Below, piece by piece: positions 9,145-17,780 of a stretch of DNA of 64,000 bases; within the stretch, counting starts at the first letter, position 1, and the number at the start of each line of letters is the position of its first letter. The notes beneath the pieces are model-generated. The model worked only from the letters and a program-made list of their open reading frames with translations, ran no database searches and was not told where the DNA came from. Source of the DNA: Sphingopyxis sp. H073 (lineage in GTDB: Bacteria > Pseudomonadota > Alphaproteobacteria > Sphingomonadales > Sphingomonadaceae); NCBI RefSeq assembly GCF_001468395.1, contig NZ_LNSG01000002.1, positions 124,001 through 188,000 on the forward strand, written 5' to 3'. Position numbers and translations under genes: made by a program.

Positions 9145-9264
9145 GCATCATGTAGGTCCGGCCGCGTGTCGGACGGTTGCTGATAGTCGCACGAGCGGCG
9201 CCACAGCGAACACCGCTTGCTCATCCGCGCACGAATGCGCGGACCGCCGCGGTGCGAGCTACAA

Positions 9265-9759
9265 ATGACTACCCCACATTCAAACGACGTTTACGCGCGC
9301 GAAGTCGTGATGGCGCGCGTCGGCCATCTTATTCGCCGCAAACAGGGAGAAATTGAGCGCATTGTCCGCATCCTGCGCGGCCTGTTCGACCCCTCGCAGG
9401 TGCCGGCCCCAGAGCCGGGACGGATCAAGCGCATCATCCTAATCGGACCCTATGCGCGGCGATCCTGGTACGAAGACAGCCGAACGATCGAATTTTCCGA
9501 TTACGAATTCTGGGTCGTCGTTAATCATCCCCTCTTCACCGACGAACGCTGTTGGCGGCGGGCGCGGGCGACAATCGACCGCGAACTGGGCAATCGCTGT
9601 GCCGTCCATGATGAGATCTATTCCAAGTCCGACATTCGCACGGCAAAGGCCGAGCGCGACACTTTCATTCTCGACCGGCTCGAGGCCGGCATCACTCTCT
9701 ATCGCGCTTCGCGGGATGCGCCGCTGCCCAAACGCGCTGGTCAGGGGTCGGGAGTATGA
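9265..9759 (+). CDS. Degenerate nucleotidyltransferase-like protein
   Basis: A 164-residue protein whose middle aligns by eye with the nucleotidyltransferase of the gene at 8125: IILIGPYARRSW matches IILFGSHARGDW, and SDYEFWVVV matches SDYDILIIV. The glycine-serine and second aspartate typical of active enzymes are replaced by glycine-proline and glutamate, so catalytic activity is doubtful. The start is uncertain: the frame is open from 9217, but the conserved part begins near 9265-9310. It ends with a 4-base overlap with the sigma-factor gene, so the two are coupled. It is probably a diverged paralogue with a regulatory or binding role. Confidence 0.6.
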   Translation: MTTPHSNDVYAREVVMARVGHLIRRKQGEIERIVRILRGLFDPSQVPAPEPGRIKRIILIGPYARRSWYEDSRTIEFSDYEFWVVVNHPLFTDERCWRRARATIDRELGNRCAVHDEIYSKSDIRTAKAERDTFILDRLEAGITLYRASRDAPLPKRAGQGSGV

Positions 9760-10268
9760 CGGCCCCGGGCACCTTTGCGTCGTTCGACGAATTTTACCGG
9801 AGCCAGAATAGGCAGCTGTTCCACTTTTTTAAGCGCCGCGTAGGACGGGAGGACGCCGCCGATCTCACCCAGCAGGCATTCACAGGGATGCTCCGTACCG
9901 GAGCATTTGAGCGGGTCGAAAACCCCCGCGCATATCTGTTCCGCACAGCCCGCAATCTCGTGATCGAGCGGGCGCGCCGCCGACAGCGCAAAGAAACGGG
10001 ATTATTTCCGCTGGATGAAGGACGTGACGCACCGGTCTGCCCAGACCAGGCATGGGCGATGGAGGCTTCGGATTTGCGTCGTGGCTTGCGGCGCGCAATT
10101 CTTGCAATGCCGCGTCGTACCCGACGCATATTCCTGATGCACCGGCTGAAGCACCAAACCTATCGGGAAATTGCGGAAGAAATTGGCATCCGTGAACAGG
10201 GAGTTGAATATCATATGATGCGCGCCCTCGCGCGATTTCGAAAGGCGGTGGCGTTTCAAAGGTGGTGA
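9756..10268 (+). CDS. ECF-type RNA polymerase sigma factor
   Basis: A 170-residue group IV sigma factor. Region 2 is seen at about residues 10-75 (FYRSQNRQLFHFFKRRVG, DAADLTQQAF, NPRAYLFRTARNLVIE) and the region 4 helix-turn-helix at about 115-165 (MPRRTRRIFLMHRLKHQTYR, then EIAEEIGIREQGVEYHM). The layout resembles FecI-like factors, but no FecR anti-sigma gene or TonB receptor follows. The ATG overlaps the stop of the degenerate nucleotidyltransferase gene (ATGA), which suggests they are made together; the upstream protein might control it. Target promoters are unknown. Confidence 0.88.
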   Translation: MTAPGTFASFDEFYRSQNRQLFHFFKRRVGREDAADLTQQAFTGMLRTGAFERVENPRAYLFRTARNLVIERARRRQRKETGLFPLDEGRDAPVCPDQAWAMEASDLRRGLRRAILAMPRRTRRIFLMHRLKHQTYREIAEEIGIREQGVEYHMMRALARFRKAVAFQRW

Positions 10269-10328
10269 ACTGGGCAGCGATGCATGTGCGGGACGGCGAG
10301 CCGTGCGCCTCACTATCATCGGATTGAT

Positions 10329-10357
10329 GGTTTATGGCTACACAGCCATATCAAACC
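10329..10357. terminator. Hairpin between convergent genes
   Basis: Left arm GGTTTATGGCT (10329-10339), loop ACAC, right arm AGCCAT-AT-C-AAACC (10344-10357) with a small bulge. It sits between the sigma-factor gene and the end of the convergent DUF262 gene, overlapping the latter's stop codon. The structure is visible; action as a two-way terminator is inferred from position. There is no long T-run. Confidence 0.5.
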
Positions 10358-12597
10358 TTGAACCGGTGATTGATGTAGTCGGTAATTGTAGCGCCGCTCA
10401 GCTCCGTGGTGGCATTGCCGCCACGAACGAAGAGCCGCTGCTCCTTGCCGTCCTTAAGGAACGCTGCCTTCGGCCCGGGCTCACAACGGACGATGAGAAC
10501 CCGTTTACCCTGCTGATCGTCAAAATGAGGATGGACATAAGGAAGGAACACCTCTCCAATCCGATCCTTAATGAGATTGACGAGGTGCAGTCCCATCTTG
10601 TCCTCGTTAGGGAAGCCATCGGAATCGATCCCGAGCACTTCGCCATCATCAGCGACCCCGATGAGCAGCGTGCCGCCCTTGGCATTCAGAAAGCCCGCAA
10701 TTGTCTTGAGCGCAGACAAGTGCATTTTTTCATCGGGCTGACTCGTGTGCAGATTGATGCGGAGCGTGGATTTGAACTCAACGGCTCCAGTTTCGCCGCC
10801 CGAAATCAACTCTGCAACCGAGGGCGGTGACACGGCCTCGATGACTGCGTCACCGCGGAGCCGCTCCCATGCGCGCCGGACGACCTGCGCCATGCGGAGG
10901 CGGCGCTCAACTAGAAATTGATCGTAGGGCAGTTCCCACCAGAGGTGCGGCAGGGCGTGCAGACCGTACACGCGCTCCCGTTCCGCAGCCGTGATCTGGG
11001 AATCAAGCGCCGGGACATACTCCGCAGGGGGCTGCTTCCCGATCTTGATGTTGTCCGGCCATTCAACCGGCGCGAAATTGGCAATCTGATTGATCAGCTT
11101 CAGGTCGGTGACGCCCTGAGCTTCGAGATAGGCACGCGGGAACAGATGGTGTTGTTCCAGCGATGCTTTCGATCCCTTGATCGCCGGATCAACCATGGCC
11201 GCAAGTTTGAGCGGGCTGAAAAGCGCAGGCGCATCGAGCATGATGAGCGAAGCCTGATAGGCGAAAAGCGTCGGGCTGCGCGCCGCCGATGTAGCGAGCT
11301 GGCTGGGCAGCGTGATTTCCCAGTAATCATTGGTCAGCGCCGTATCGCAAATCTCGCGGAGTTTCGCGACGAACACTTCACCACTTGCCAGATCGCGGAC
11401 CTGACCAAGATCGGCTTCGAACCGGGTTTCGGGAGAACTTGTGTATCGCCCCGTCATCGATGCCATGAAATAGAATTCGGCGATAGCCTGCCGCATCCGG
11501 GTGCGGTCGATGCCGTAGTCCCGGATGCCGATGAGGTAGAGCACATAGCTGAAGATGATGGCCGCTTCCGAGCTGACCATCTTCTGGCCACGGTATCCCG
11601 CCAGCTTGAGCGCATCGAGAAAATGGTGCCAGTTGGCGAGGTTTAGAACCGCCATCTGCGCTTCGCGCATCAGGGTGAACTGCCCCTCGCGCTTGTCGGG
11701 ATTGTCTACGCCGGTCGCCGCGTCCTTGCCACGTAACGCGCTGTAGACATTGGCAAGCCTCGCCCGCTTCAGCGCCAGCCCTACGGTGGCGCGCAGCATC
11801 TGGTCCGGCGAAGGCTTGATGAAATGGTTGTATGGCGACGCCTGCCCTTCGCTCGGCACGGTGGCGTGGAGCGAGAAGTTCTCCAGCTCGACACGGCCAT
11901 CTTCCCAGAACACCGACATCAGCGTCATGATGAAGTCGGCCTGGTTGAGCGCCTTGCCCTTGCCGTTGATGCGCACGAAGACTTCGGCGATGGTTTCCTC
12001 ATCGACCGACGATGCCAGTGTCAGTGCGACGAAATTGTAGTTCGGCAGATTGCGAAGATGGTCGATGGCATCTTCAATGGCCGTTTCCTCCTCATCGGAA
12101 ATCTCCCGGATTTCCTTGAGTTGAGAGAGAAACGCCTTGCGGAACGCGCCAGCCTTGAAGTCCGGCCTCCACAGCACGGAGATATCCGGGATGAAGGCAC
12201 GGTCCTTCTTGATGGCCGCATCGGCCACGTCGAACCTGCCAGACAGCGGGTTGAACGCGATCTGGATACGCTCCTTCTTGAAGTTGGAGCGGAGGACTTC
12301 CATTCCCTTCACCACGGCATAGAGCGAGGTCAGGCGCTGCTGGCCATCGACAATCGCCAGTTCCGGCACCGACTGTTTCGGGCCAGTGCCAATGCTCTTC
12401 AGACCTCCATCTGCGCCGGTCTTCCAGAAAAGTAGAAAGCCGGCGGGATAGCCGCGATACAGGGAGTCGAAAAGATCGCGCACGTTGACGTTTGGCCAGA
12501 CAAAAGGCCGCTGCAATTCCGGCAAACCGATCTTGCCCATGTCGATGTCTTCGATCAGCGACGAAATCGGAACATTGCTGGTAGTGAAAATTGCCAT
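10351..12597 (-). CDS. DUF262 (GmrS-like) / HNH-like / AlbA_2 fusion protein
   Basis: A 748-residue protein with three recognisable parts. The N-terminus (about 1-230) is a DUF262/GmrS-type NTP-binding domain with LPELQRPFVW and the hallmark DGQQRLTS. A central segment carries LEQHHLFPRAYLEAQG followed by INQIANFAPVEW, like the HNH-type nuclease of DUF1524/GmrD proteins. The C-terminus (about 600-745) is a Schlafen AlbA_2-like domain: GETGAVEFKSTLRINL and GGTLLIGVADDGEVLGID. Known: GmrSD enzymes cut modified phage DNA. The ATG at 12597 follows AGGGG and lies 16 bases after the upstream gene; a start at 12633 would overlap it. Probably one operon with the restriction-methyltransferase gene. 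Confidence 0.83.
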   Translation of the reverse strand: MAIFTTSNVPISSLIEDIDMGKIGLPELQRPFVWPNVNVRDLFDSLYRGYPAGFLLFWKTGADGGLKSIGTGPKQSVPELAIVDGQQRLTSLYAVVKGMEVLRSNFKKERIQIAFNPLSGRFDVADAAIKKDRAFIPDISVLWRPDFKAGAFRKAFLSQLKEIREISDEEETAIEDAIDHLRNLPNYNFVALTLASSVDEETIAEVFVRINGKGKALNQADFIMTLMSVFWEDGRVELENFSLHATVPSEGQASPYNHFIKPSPDQMLRATVGLALKRARLANVYSALRGKDAATGVDNPDKREGQFTLMREAQMAVLNLANWHHFLDALKLAGYRGQKMVSSEAAIIFSYVLYLIGIRDYGIDRTRMRQAIAEFYFMASMTGRYTSSPETRFEADLGQVRDLASGEVFVAKLREICDTALTNDYWEITLPSQLATSAARSPTLFAYQASLIMLDAPALFSPLKLAAMVDPAIKGSKASLEQHHLFPRAYLEAQGVTDLKLINQIANFAPVEWPDNIKIGKQPPAEYVPALDSQITAAERERVYGLHALPHLWWELPYDQFLVERRLRMAQVVRRAWERLRGDAVIEAVSPPSVAELISGGETGAVEFKSTLRINLHTSQPDEKMHLSALKTIAGFLNAKGGTLLIGVADDGEVLGIDSDGFPNEDKMGLHLVNLIKDRIGEVFLPYVHPHFDDQQGKRVLIVRCEPGPKAAFLKDGKEQRLFVRGGNATTELSGATITDYINHRFKV

Positions 12598-12613
12598 CGG
12601 AAGCCCCTGCAAC

Positions 12614-15600
12614 TCAATCCCGGATATCCGCATCGGGTTGCCCGGCCATCAGCGCGTTGATCCACAGCAGCGCCAGTTCGGGGCTGCGGTAGCGCCCGGA
12701 ATAGCGGGCGCGTTCGTCGCGTTCGACTATCGGGAAGGTGGAATAGATGTAGTGAATGTCTTCGCGCGACTTCGCCGGGTTTGCCCCGTCCCACACACCG
12801 TAGAGAATGAAATAGAGCGCATCGAGCTTCGCCCGCAGCATAAAGCGGCGTTCTTCGTCCCATTTGAACGGTGGAAGGACTTCGCCCTTCGCATCAACAT
12901 GCCCCAGATCGCGAGCGAAGGGAGCCATGTCATGCGCGGTGTAGGTCAATTCGAGTACGGCTTCGCGGACGATGTCCGCTGCGGTCTTTGCACCGAATTT
13001 CCGAGAATATGCTTCTGGTGGAATTATCGGCAATTGAGCAAGGATGTATTTGTTTAAGCTTCGGCTTTGAATTTTCTGCCGAGCCACGAAATCCGTGAAC
13101 GATGATGCGAGATTTGCCTGCAATTGGGTCAGTTGATGCGCGTCGGGCTTATCCCAAGTCAGAATGGGCAACTTATTTCCGTATGCCCCGCGCGGGACCA
13201 CGGCACTGATAACACTGCGGGAATTATTCGTGTTGCAGATGTCGTTGAACCCAATTGCATATGGAAAATCAGGGTCAGCATCACTTTCAAGGATCCAGTA
13301 CCTTGGGACTGGAAGAAAGTCGGGATTTTCCAAGTCTGTTAGTTCGCTGTGAACAGCAACACCTTGGCCACTGATCCGTTCTGTTGGGTTCCGAACTCCA
13401 GCATACCGATGGTTGTAAATGCTAACCATCTTGCCCTCATAGAGACGGAACCAAAGGCCTTTCGCGGATTGAAAACATCCTTCGCCAACAGGCCAAGCTC
13501 CTTCCTGTTCGGTGAGTATCTTGGCTGTTCGAAAGCCCTCGCTCCTGCTCGTCATATTCACCATCTGACGATATTTGATTGGATAGAGCGGTCGTTCGTT
13601 CCGACCTTGCCCCTCGATAAGGATCGGGAAGTCATCATAGGCCTTCGTAAGCAACCGTAGGCCATCGGTTGTCCGAAGTATCGGCATAGTGCCCGTGTTT
13701 GGATTAAGCCGGTTGAGGGTTTCCTTCGACAACTCAACCGGCTGCGGCGCGTCCTCGTCCGTGGGCAATTGATGCAGCTTCACTGCGTAGTCAAATTTCC
13801 TGAATCTCCTCGATTTTCCTCCAAGGATGAATACAGTGGGCTGATCTTCAGCATGAACATCTTCAAAAAGCCAATGCCTGCGATTTTCGAAAGCGATGAA
13901 TGCCTTGAGGTGATCGCCTGCCGTAACGCTTTGAATGAAGCTTGAAACGTTGTGATCGGTCCCAATGCCGATGGGGGTTAGCAACCCAATCATGCCATTT
14001 TCTCGAATGAGCTGACGCGAACGTTCAACAAAAATTTTGTAGATGTTAAGCTTGCCCGAATTCAGCTCGCAGTATGCGCCGCCTGATCTAACGATCTTTG
14101 ACGCCTGCGTCCTGCGCTCTTGGGCTTCGTTAAACTGGCGCAGCAGATCGGGTCGCAGCTCCTTCAATGCAGCAATCATCTCTTGGCGCTTCGACTTAAG
14201 TGGTTCGAGAGCAATCTGCGGATCACGCGCAGCAAACCAAGGTATCTCTTCGAACTCGAAGCGGTCCCAGGGGGGATTGCCGACGATGGCGTCAAATCCA
14301 CCCTTGCGTTCGCCGCTGGCCCAGTCCTGCCACACGCCCGGAAAGGCGATCTGCCAGTTGAGAAACCGCTCTTCCTCGATCAGTTGGCGGGCGTTGCGCC
14401 ATATTTCGGTAAAGGCTTCGACCTCTGCCGGACGAGCCTTGCCGCCTTCCGGCTCCTTGCGCCCGCGCGAAATGGGGATGGCATCCCCGAACCGGCCATC
14501 GAGCCACAGCCGCACCAGCGCCTTCCCGTCCTTGTCGAGATTGAGCCAGTCCAGCGCGTGCATGAAGCTGACAAAGCCATCCAGCTCGCCCGTCATCAGC
14601 TCGACATCCTGCCACATGGCAGCGGAGCGGTGAGCCTCGGCAATTTCGGCGTCGGTCAGTGCCTCGATGGTCTTCATCGCCTCGGCACTGCGCTGGGCAT
14701 TGCGCAGCGCCTCGTTCCAGAGCAGTTCGCCACCCAGCTTTGCCGCCTTGTCGATGGCATCGCGCACCCACAGGCCGAACAGGCTGTCACCACAGCGCAG
14801 GTGATGATCGATGAAGGATAGCGGCGCGCCGACGGTAAAGGTGTGCAGCCACAGTGCGACCTTGGCCAGTTCCACGGCCATCGGGTTCTTGTCCACGCCA
14901 TAGACGCAGCGTTTCAGCACCATGCGGCGCACGATGTGGCGATCATCGAGCTGGGATTCGTCTATCGCCCAGCCCTCTTCACGGGCGTTCTTCAGGATGG
15001 TGCGGCGGATTTCGCCGATCCTGTCGGCCAGCGGACTGGCGTAATCAATGCCAGCCTGTTCCGCCGCAGCAGAGGCTTCGGCCATGGCTTCCAGAACCTT
15101 GTCGGCCATGAGATCGACCAGACTGACCAGAAAGTGCCCGGACCCCATGGCAGGGTCGCAGACACGCAGCCGCAGGATGGCTTGTGCCGGATCGGCATCG
15201 CCCAGTTCGGCCCGGACATAATCTTCCGCATCGCCCTTCCTGATCCGGCCTATCGCCGCCACGAAACCGGCATTCGCATCGGCGAACAGCGGCTCAAGCG
15301 TCTTCTCCAGGATCAGAGTGACCAGTTCGTCGGGCGTATAGTAGCTGCCGCTGTTCTTGCGCGCGAAGGCATTGGGGCGGACAGCGATAACACCGTCCTC
15401 GCGAACGACCTCATGCTCCAGCAGCCGCTCGTAAATCGATCCGAGTTGCTGGACGGTAAGGTCGCGGTAATTGATGTAGCGCCGATCACTGCTCTGCCGC
15501 TCGAACGACAGCTTGTCGATGACCGGAGCTAGAACGCTGTCCGGCAATCGGATCTGGTCAAGCAGCGGGGTCTTGGCTGGCGCGAACAGGCCGCCATTGT

Positions 15601-16681
15601 AGGGCGGAATGCCGATCGAAGCATCACCCCGGTCAACGATGCGGGACAGATCGGCAATCCGGCCCCAAATCTGCGATGCGGTTACGGAGAACGCATCGCC
15701 GCGCCCCATGCGATCACCGACTTCGAGCCGCTTTGGCCGGAGCGCATAGTCGTCATAGCCATCGGAGTTGACCGGCAGCAGATCGCGATCTTCGGCATAC
15801 AGCAGGAACAGCAACCGATAGAGCAGGACAAGGGAAGCGTCGCGCACTTCCTCCAGCGGCGTCTGGGGTGATGCCCCCGCAATCGCCGTGGTTAGTGCCG
15901 GGAAGATTTCGTCGAAAACGAGCTTGGACAGCGACTTGGCAACGCGCTCTTCATAGAACGCAGCTTCAGCCCGCGCGCGTTCGTGGAAGGAGCGGCCATC
16001 GGCACCGGTCTTGGCGAACGCGGTGCGCGAGAACACTGCCGCGAAGACGCGCAGGGCATGGTTGCACGCATCATCATCGTTGACGCTTTGGTCTTGGACA
16101 TCGAGCGCAAGTGCGCCAGCGAGATCGACCTCTAGAAACTCTTCACTGACTGACCGCGCGCCCGCCCAGTAGAGCCGCCAGCGTGAGCCATTCGTGAGGA
16201 TGCCCCAACGCAAACCATGCTCGCTGTTATCACCGATGCGGCGCAGATAGCGCAGCATCTGGGTGGAGGGCGCGACCGCATCTTCGCGTCCCACCGCACG
16301 ATCCAGCGGCCTTGCCCAGCGCTTGCTCTCGACAACGGCAGCGCCATGTTCGTAGCGACGCCATTCCTCCGGCTGGGCATTGGCGCGATCCTTGGCGTCA
16401 TCGTCAATGAACAACAGGCCATCGGGAACGTCGAGTCTGCCACCAGCGGAGAGATTCTGTTGCCTCAGGCTCTCCGACCAACCCAATTCGGCAAGAATTG
16501 GCCAGATGAAATCATCTTCCGTCTGGCTTTCATTCGGCGATGATTCTCGCGGGAACCGGTCCGCGATAGCGATCAGGGCAGATCGAAGCGCATCAACATC
16601 AACCGCCCGGTATTCGGTCGATTGCCGGATGGCTTCTTCAAGATAATCAGTCGTTAGGAACGATCCGGCGAACAATTGCAT
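12614..16681 (-). CDS. Eco57I-type restriction enzyme/adenine methyltransferase (type IIG-like)
   Basis: A 1355-residue single-chain protein. The N-terminal part has a PD-(D/E)xK-like signature, AAVVESKRWARPL near residue 117. The middle holds an N6-adenine methyltransferase: SAM-binding motif DPAMGSGHFLVSL near 507 and catalytic NPPW (IVGNPPWDRFEF) near 801. The last third would be the target-recognition part. Known: type IIG/IIL enzymes combine cutting and methylating in one chain. PglX of BREX has a similar core, but no other BREX gene is present. It has no clear ribosome site. The downstream DUF262 fusion follows at once, suggesting a joint system. Confidence 0.88.
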   Translation of the reverse strand: MQLFAGSFLTTDYLEEAIRQSTEYRAVDVDALRSALIAIADRFPRESSPNESQTEDDFIWPILAELGWSESLRQQNLSAGGRLDVPDGLLFIDDDAKDRANAQPEEWRRYEHGAAVVESKRWARPLDRAVGREDAVAPSTQMLRYLRRIGDNSEHGLRWGILTNGSRWRLYWAGARSVSEEFLEVDLAGALALDVQDQSVNDDDACNHALRVFAAVFSRTAFAKTGADGRSFHERARAEAAFYEERVAKSLSKLVFDEIFPALTTAIAGASPQTPLEEVRDASLVLLYRLLFLLYAEDRDLLPVNSDGYDDYALRPKRLEVGDRMGRGDAFSVTASQIWGRIADLSRIVDRGDASIGIPPYNGGLFAPAKTPLLDQIRLPDSVLAPVIDKLSFERQSSDRRYINYRDLTVQQLGSIYERLLEHEVVREDGVIAVRPNAFARKNSGSYYTPDELVTLILEKTLEPLFADANAGFVAAIGRIRKGDAEDYVRAELGDADPAQAILRLRVCDPAMGSGHFLVSLVDLMADKVLEAMAEASAAAEQAGIDYASPLADRIGEIRRTILKNAREEGWAIDESQLDDRHIVRRMVLKRCVYGVDKNPMAVELAKVALWLHTFTVGAPLSFIDHHLRCGDSLFGLWVRDAIDKAAKLGGELLWNEALRNAQRSAEAMKTIEALTDAEIAEAHRSAAMWQDVELMTGELDGFVSFMHALDWLNLDKDGKALVRLWLDGRFGDAIPISRGRKEPEGGKARPAEVEAFTEIWRNARQLIEEERFLNWQIAFPGVWQDWASGERKGGFDAIVGNPPWDRFEFEEIPWFAARDPQIALEPLKSKRQEMIAALKELRPDLLRQFNEAQERRTQASKIVRSGGAYCELNSGKLNIYKIFVERSRQLIRENGMIGLLTPIGIGTDHNVSSFIQSVTAGDHLKAFIAFENRRHWLFEDVHAEDQPTVFILGGKSRRFRKFDYAVKLHQLPTDEDAPQPVELSKETLNRLNPNTGTMPILRTTDGLRLLTKAYDDFPILIEGQGRNERPLYPIKYRQMVNMTSRSEGFRTAKILTEQEGAWPVGEGCFQSAKGLWFRLYEGKMVSIYNHRYAGVRNPTERISGQGVAVHSELTDLENPDFLPVPRYWILESDADPDFPYAIGFNDICNTNNSRSVISAVVPRGAYGNKLPILTWDKPDAHQLTQLQANLASSFTDFVARQKIQSRSLNKYILAQLPIIPPEAYSRKFGAKTAADIVREAVLELTYTAHDMAPFARDLGHVDAKGEVLPPFKWDEERRFMLRAKLDALYFILYGVWDGANPAKSREDIHYIYSTFPIVERDERARYSGRYRSPELALLWINALMAGQPDADIRD

Positions 16682-16834
16682 TAGGATGGACTAGCAGCCA
16701 ATTTCGAGAGGTTCCACGAAAGGTTTTGACCAATTCGACTAACAGCGGCTGTCTAAGACAAATGCCCTCGGATTCCGGACGGCGGACTGATCTAGGGAAG
16801 TGATTGCGCTATGCACGCTTGCTCAACGGTCGAT

Positions 16835-17140
16835 TCAGTGCAGCGCTTCGGGGGGCGGGAAATCCTCGAAGCCGGCATACATCACGTATCCAACATAGTT
16901 TACGTAGCGGACATAGCCGACGCGCCGACCGTAGGGCCTGAACCGTGCTGCCCGCCAGCTGCGCTTGCTCCGATGGGTTATGAGCCTATCACCGTTCATC
17001 AGTTCGCCCAGGTAGCTGCCGTCCGGACCGTAAATTTCGTCGCCGTAGAAACGCGCGACGTGATGACCGTCGTGCGTCCAGAGATCGTCGCCATCGCGGT
17101 AGCCGAAGCTCGTCCCGCCCCAAGTCCAAAGCCAGTCCAT
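16835..17140 (-). CDS. Small '4-fold beta flower'-type protein
   Basis: A 101-residue protein made of short repeated beta-strand units with Trp/Tyr/Gly-Asp turns: WTWGGTSFGYRDGDDLWTHD, HVARFYGDEIYGPDGSYLGE, then GDRLITHRSKRSW. This matches by eye the family annotated as 4-fold beta flower protein, whose function is not established. The tail is rich in tyrosine and valine (YVRYVNYVGYVMYAG). It is the last of a series of minus-strand genes running from the large nuclease-helicase, so it may belong to the same transcription unit. Confidence 0.65.
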   Translation of the reverse strand: MDWLWTWGGTSFGYRDGDDLWTHDGHHVARFYGDEIYGPDGSYLGELMNGDRLITHRSKRSWRAARFRPYGRRVGYVRYVNYVGYVMYAGFEDFPPPEALH

Positions 17141-17158
17141 TAGTCTATGCTCCCCTCT

Positions 17159-17431
17159 TTAGCCGCGCGGGCATTCCGGAAGCGCGAGGAGGTTGTCGTT
17201 CCACTTGCCATCGGCGTAGGTGCGAACATACTTGCCATTCGGCCCATTCACGACGCCGATGTTGCCGCGATTGTTGCCGACGAGGGTGTAGAAGGTGTTG
17301 GTCTTCGCCTCGATCGAATCGATGACCTGCTGGCGCGTCCAGTGCCAGGTCGCTCCGCCGAGGTGGGTGATCCCTTCATAGGGATCGTTGCGCGGCTGCT
17401 TGTTGACGCACGTCACTTGCACGTCTGCCAT
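17159..17431 (-). CDS. DUF3892 family protein
   Basis: A 90-residue protein of the DUF3892 type: VQVTCVNKQPRNDPYEGITH, GGATWHWTRQQVIDSIE, TNTFYTLVGNNRGNIGVVNG, then YVRTYADGKWNDNLLALPEC. No function is known for the family. The ATG at 17431 is chosen because AAGGAAAAG precedes it at a good distance; upstream codons in frame look non-coding. It lies between two other small genes on the same strand, downstream of the nuclease-helicase. Confidence 0.78.
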   Translation of the reverse strand: MADVQVTCVNKQPRNDPYEGITHLGGATWHWTRQQVIDSIEAKTNTFYTLVGNNRGNIGVVNGPNGKYVRTYADGKWNDNLLALPECPRG

Positions 17432-17471
17432 GAGCTTTTCCTTTCCAATTCTGATTAGGGTTCGTTGGGCC

Positions 17472-17732
17472 TCAGGCGGCCCGCTTGTGAAATATCGGCG
17501 CCCGCACGCGCTCGGCGGTCTCGAAGAAGAGCACTTCGTCCTGCGAGAGGCGGAGAAGCTGTTTCGCACCGAGCGCGAAATATTCGCCGGCCCGGACAAG
17601 CCAGAGCTGACGGCCGGTCGGAAGATTGGCCTTCGCGAGAAGCGAAGCCGTGTCGATCACCTCAGCGTCGATTGCCAGCAACTGCCCGTCAACGTCGACG
17701 ATGTGGCGAAGTCCGATATCCCAGTAGGCCAT
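17472..17732 (-). CDS. Small beta-grasp-like protein (possible single multiubiquitin-type domain)
   Basis: An 86-residue protein with a good start (AGGAG before the ATG at 17732). The pattern, a beta hairpin (HIVDVDGQLLAIDAEVI), a helix ending in NLPTGRQLWLV, then short strands (FALGAKQLLRLSQDEVLFFE), resembles the order of elements in multiubiquitin (Multi_ubiq) beta-grasp domains, which carry a similar T-G-R-Q-L phrase. There is no C-terminal glycine pair (it ends HKRAA). The likeness is by eye only. It sits 48 bases after the nuclease-helicase gene, on the same strand, and 6 kb from a real ubiquitin-like operon. Confidence 0.5.
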   Translation of the reverse strand: MAYWDIGLRHIVDVDGQLLAIDAEVIDTASLLAKANLPTGRQLWLVRAGEYFALGAKQLLRLSQDEVLFFETAERVRAPIFHKRAA

Positions 17733-17780
17733 GAGCGAATCTCCTTTCGTTCGATGAAAGCAGATTCTCACCTCAGCATG

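Noticed and set aside
12614..16681. BREX system (PglX-like methyltransferase)
   Set aside because: No BrxA/B/C, PglZ or BrxL genes are nearby; the single-chain protein with an N-terminal nuclease-like motif fits a type IIG enzyme better.
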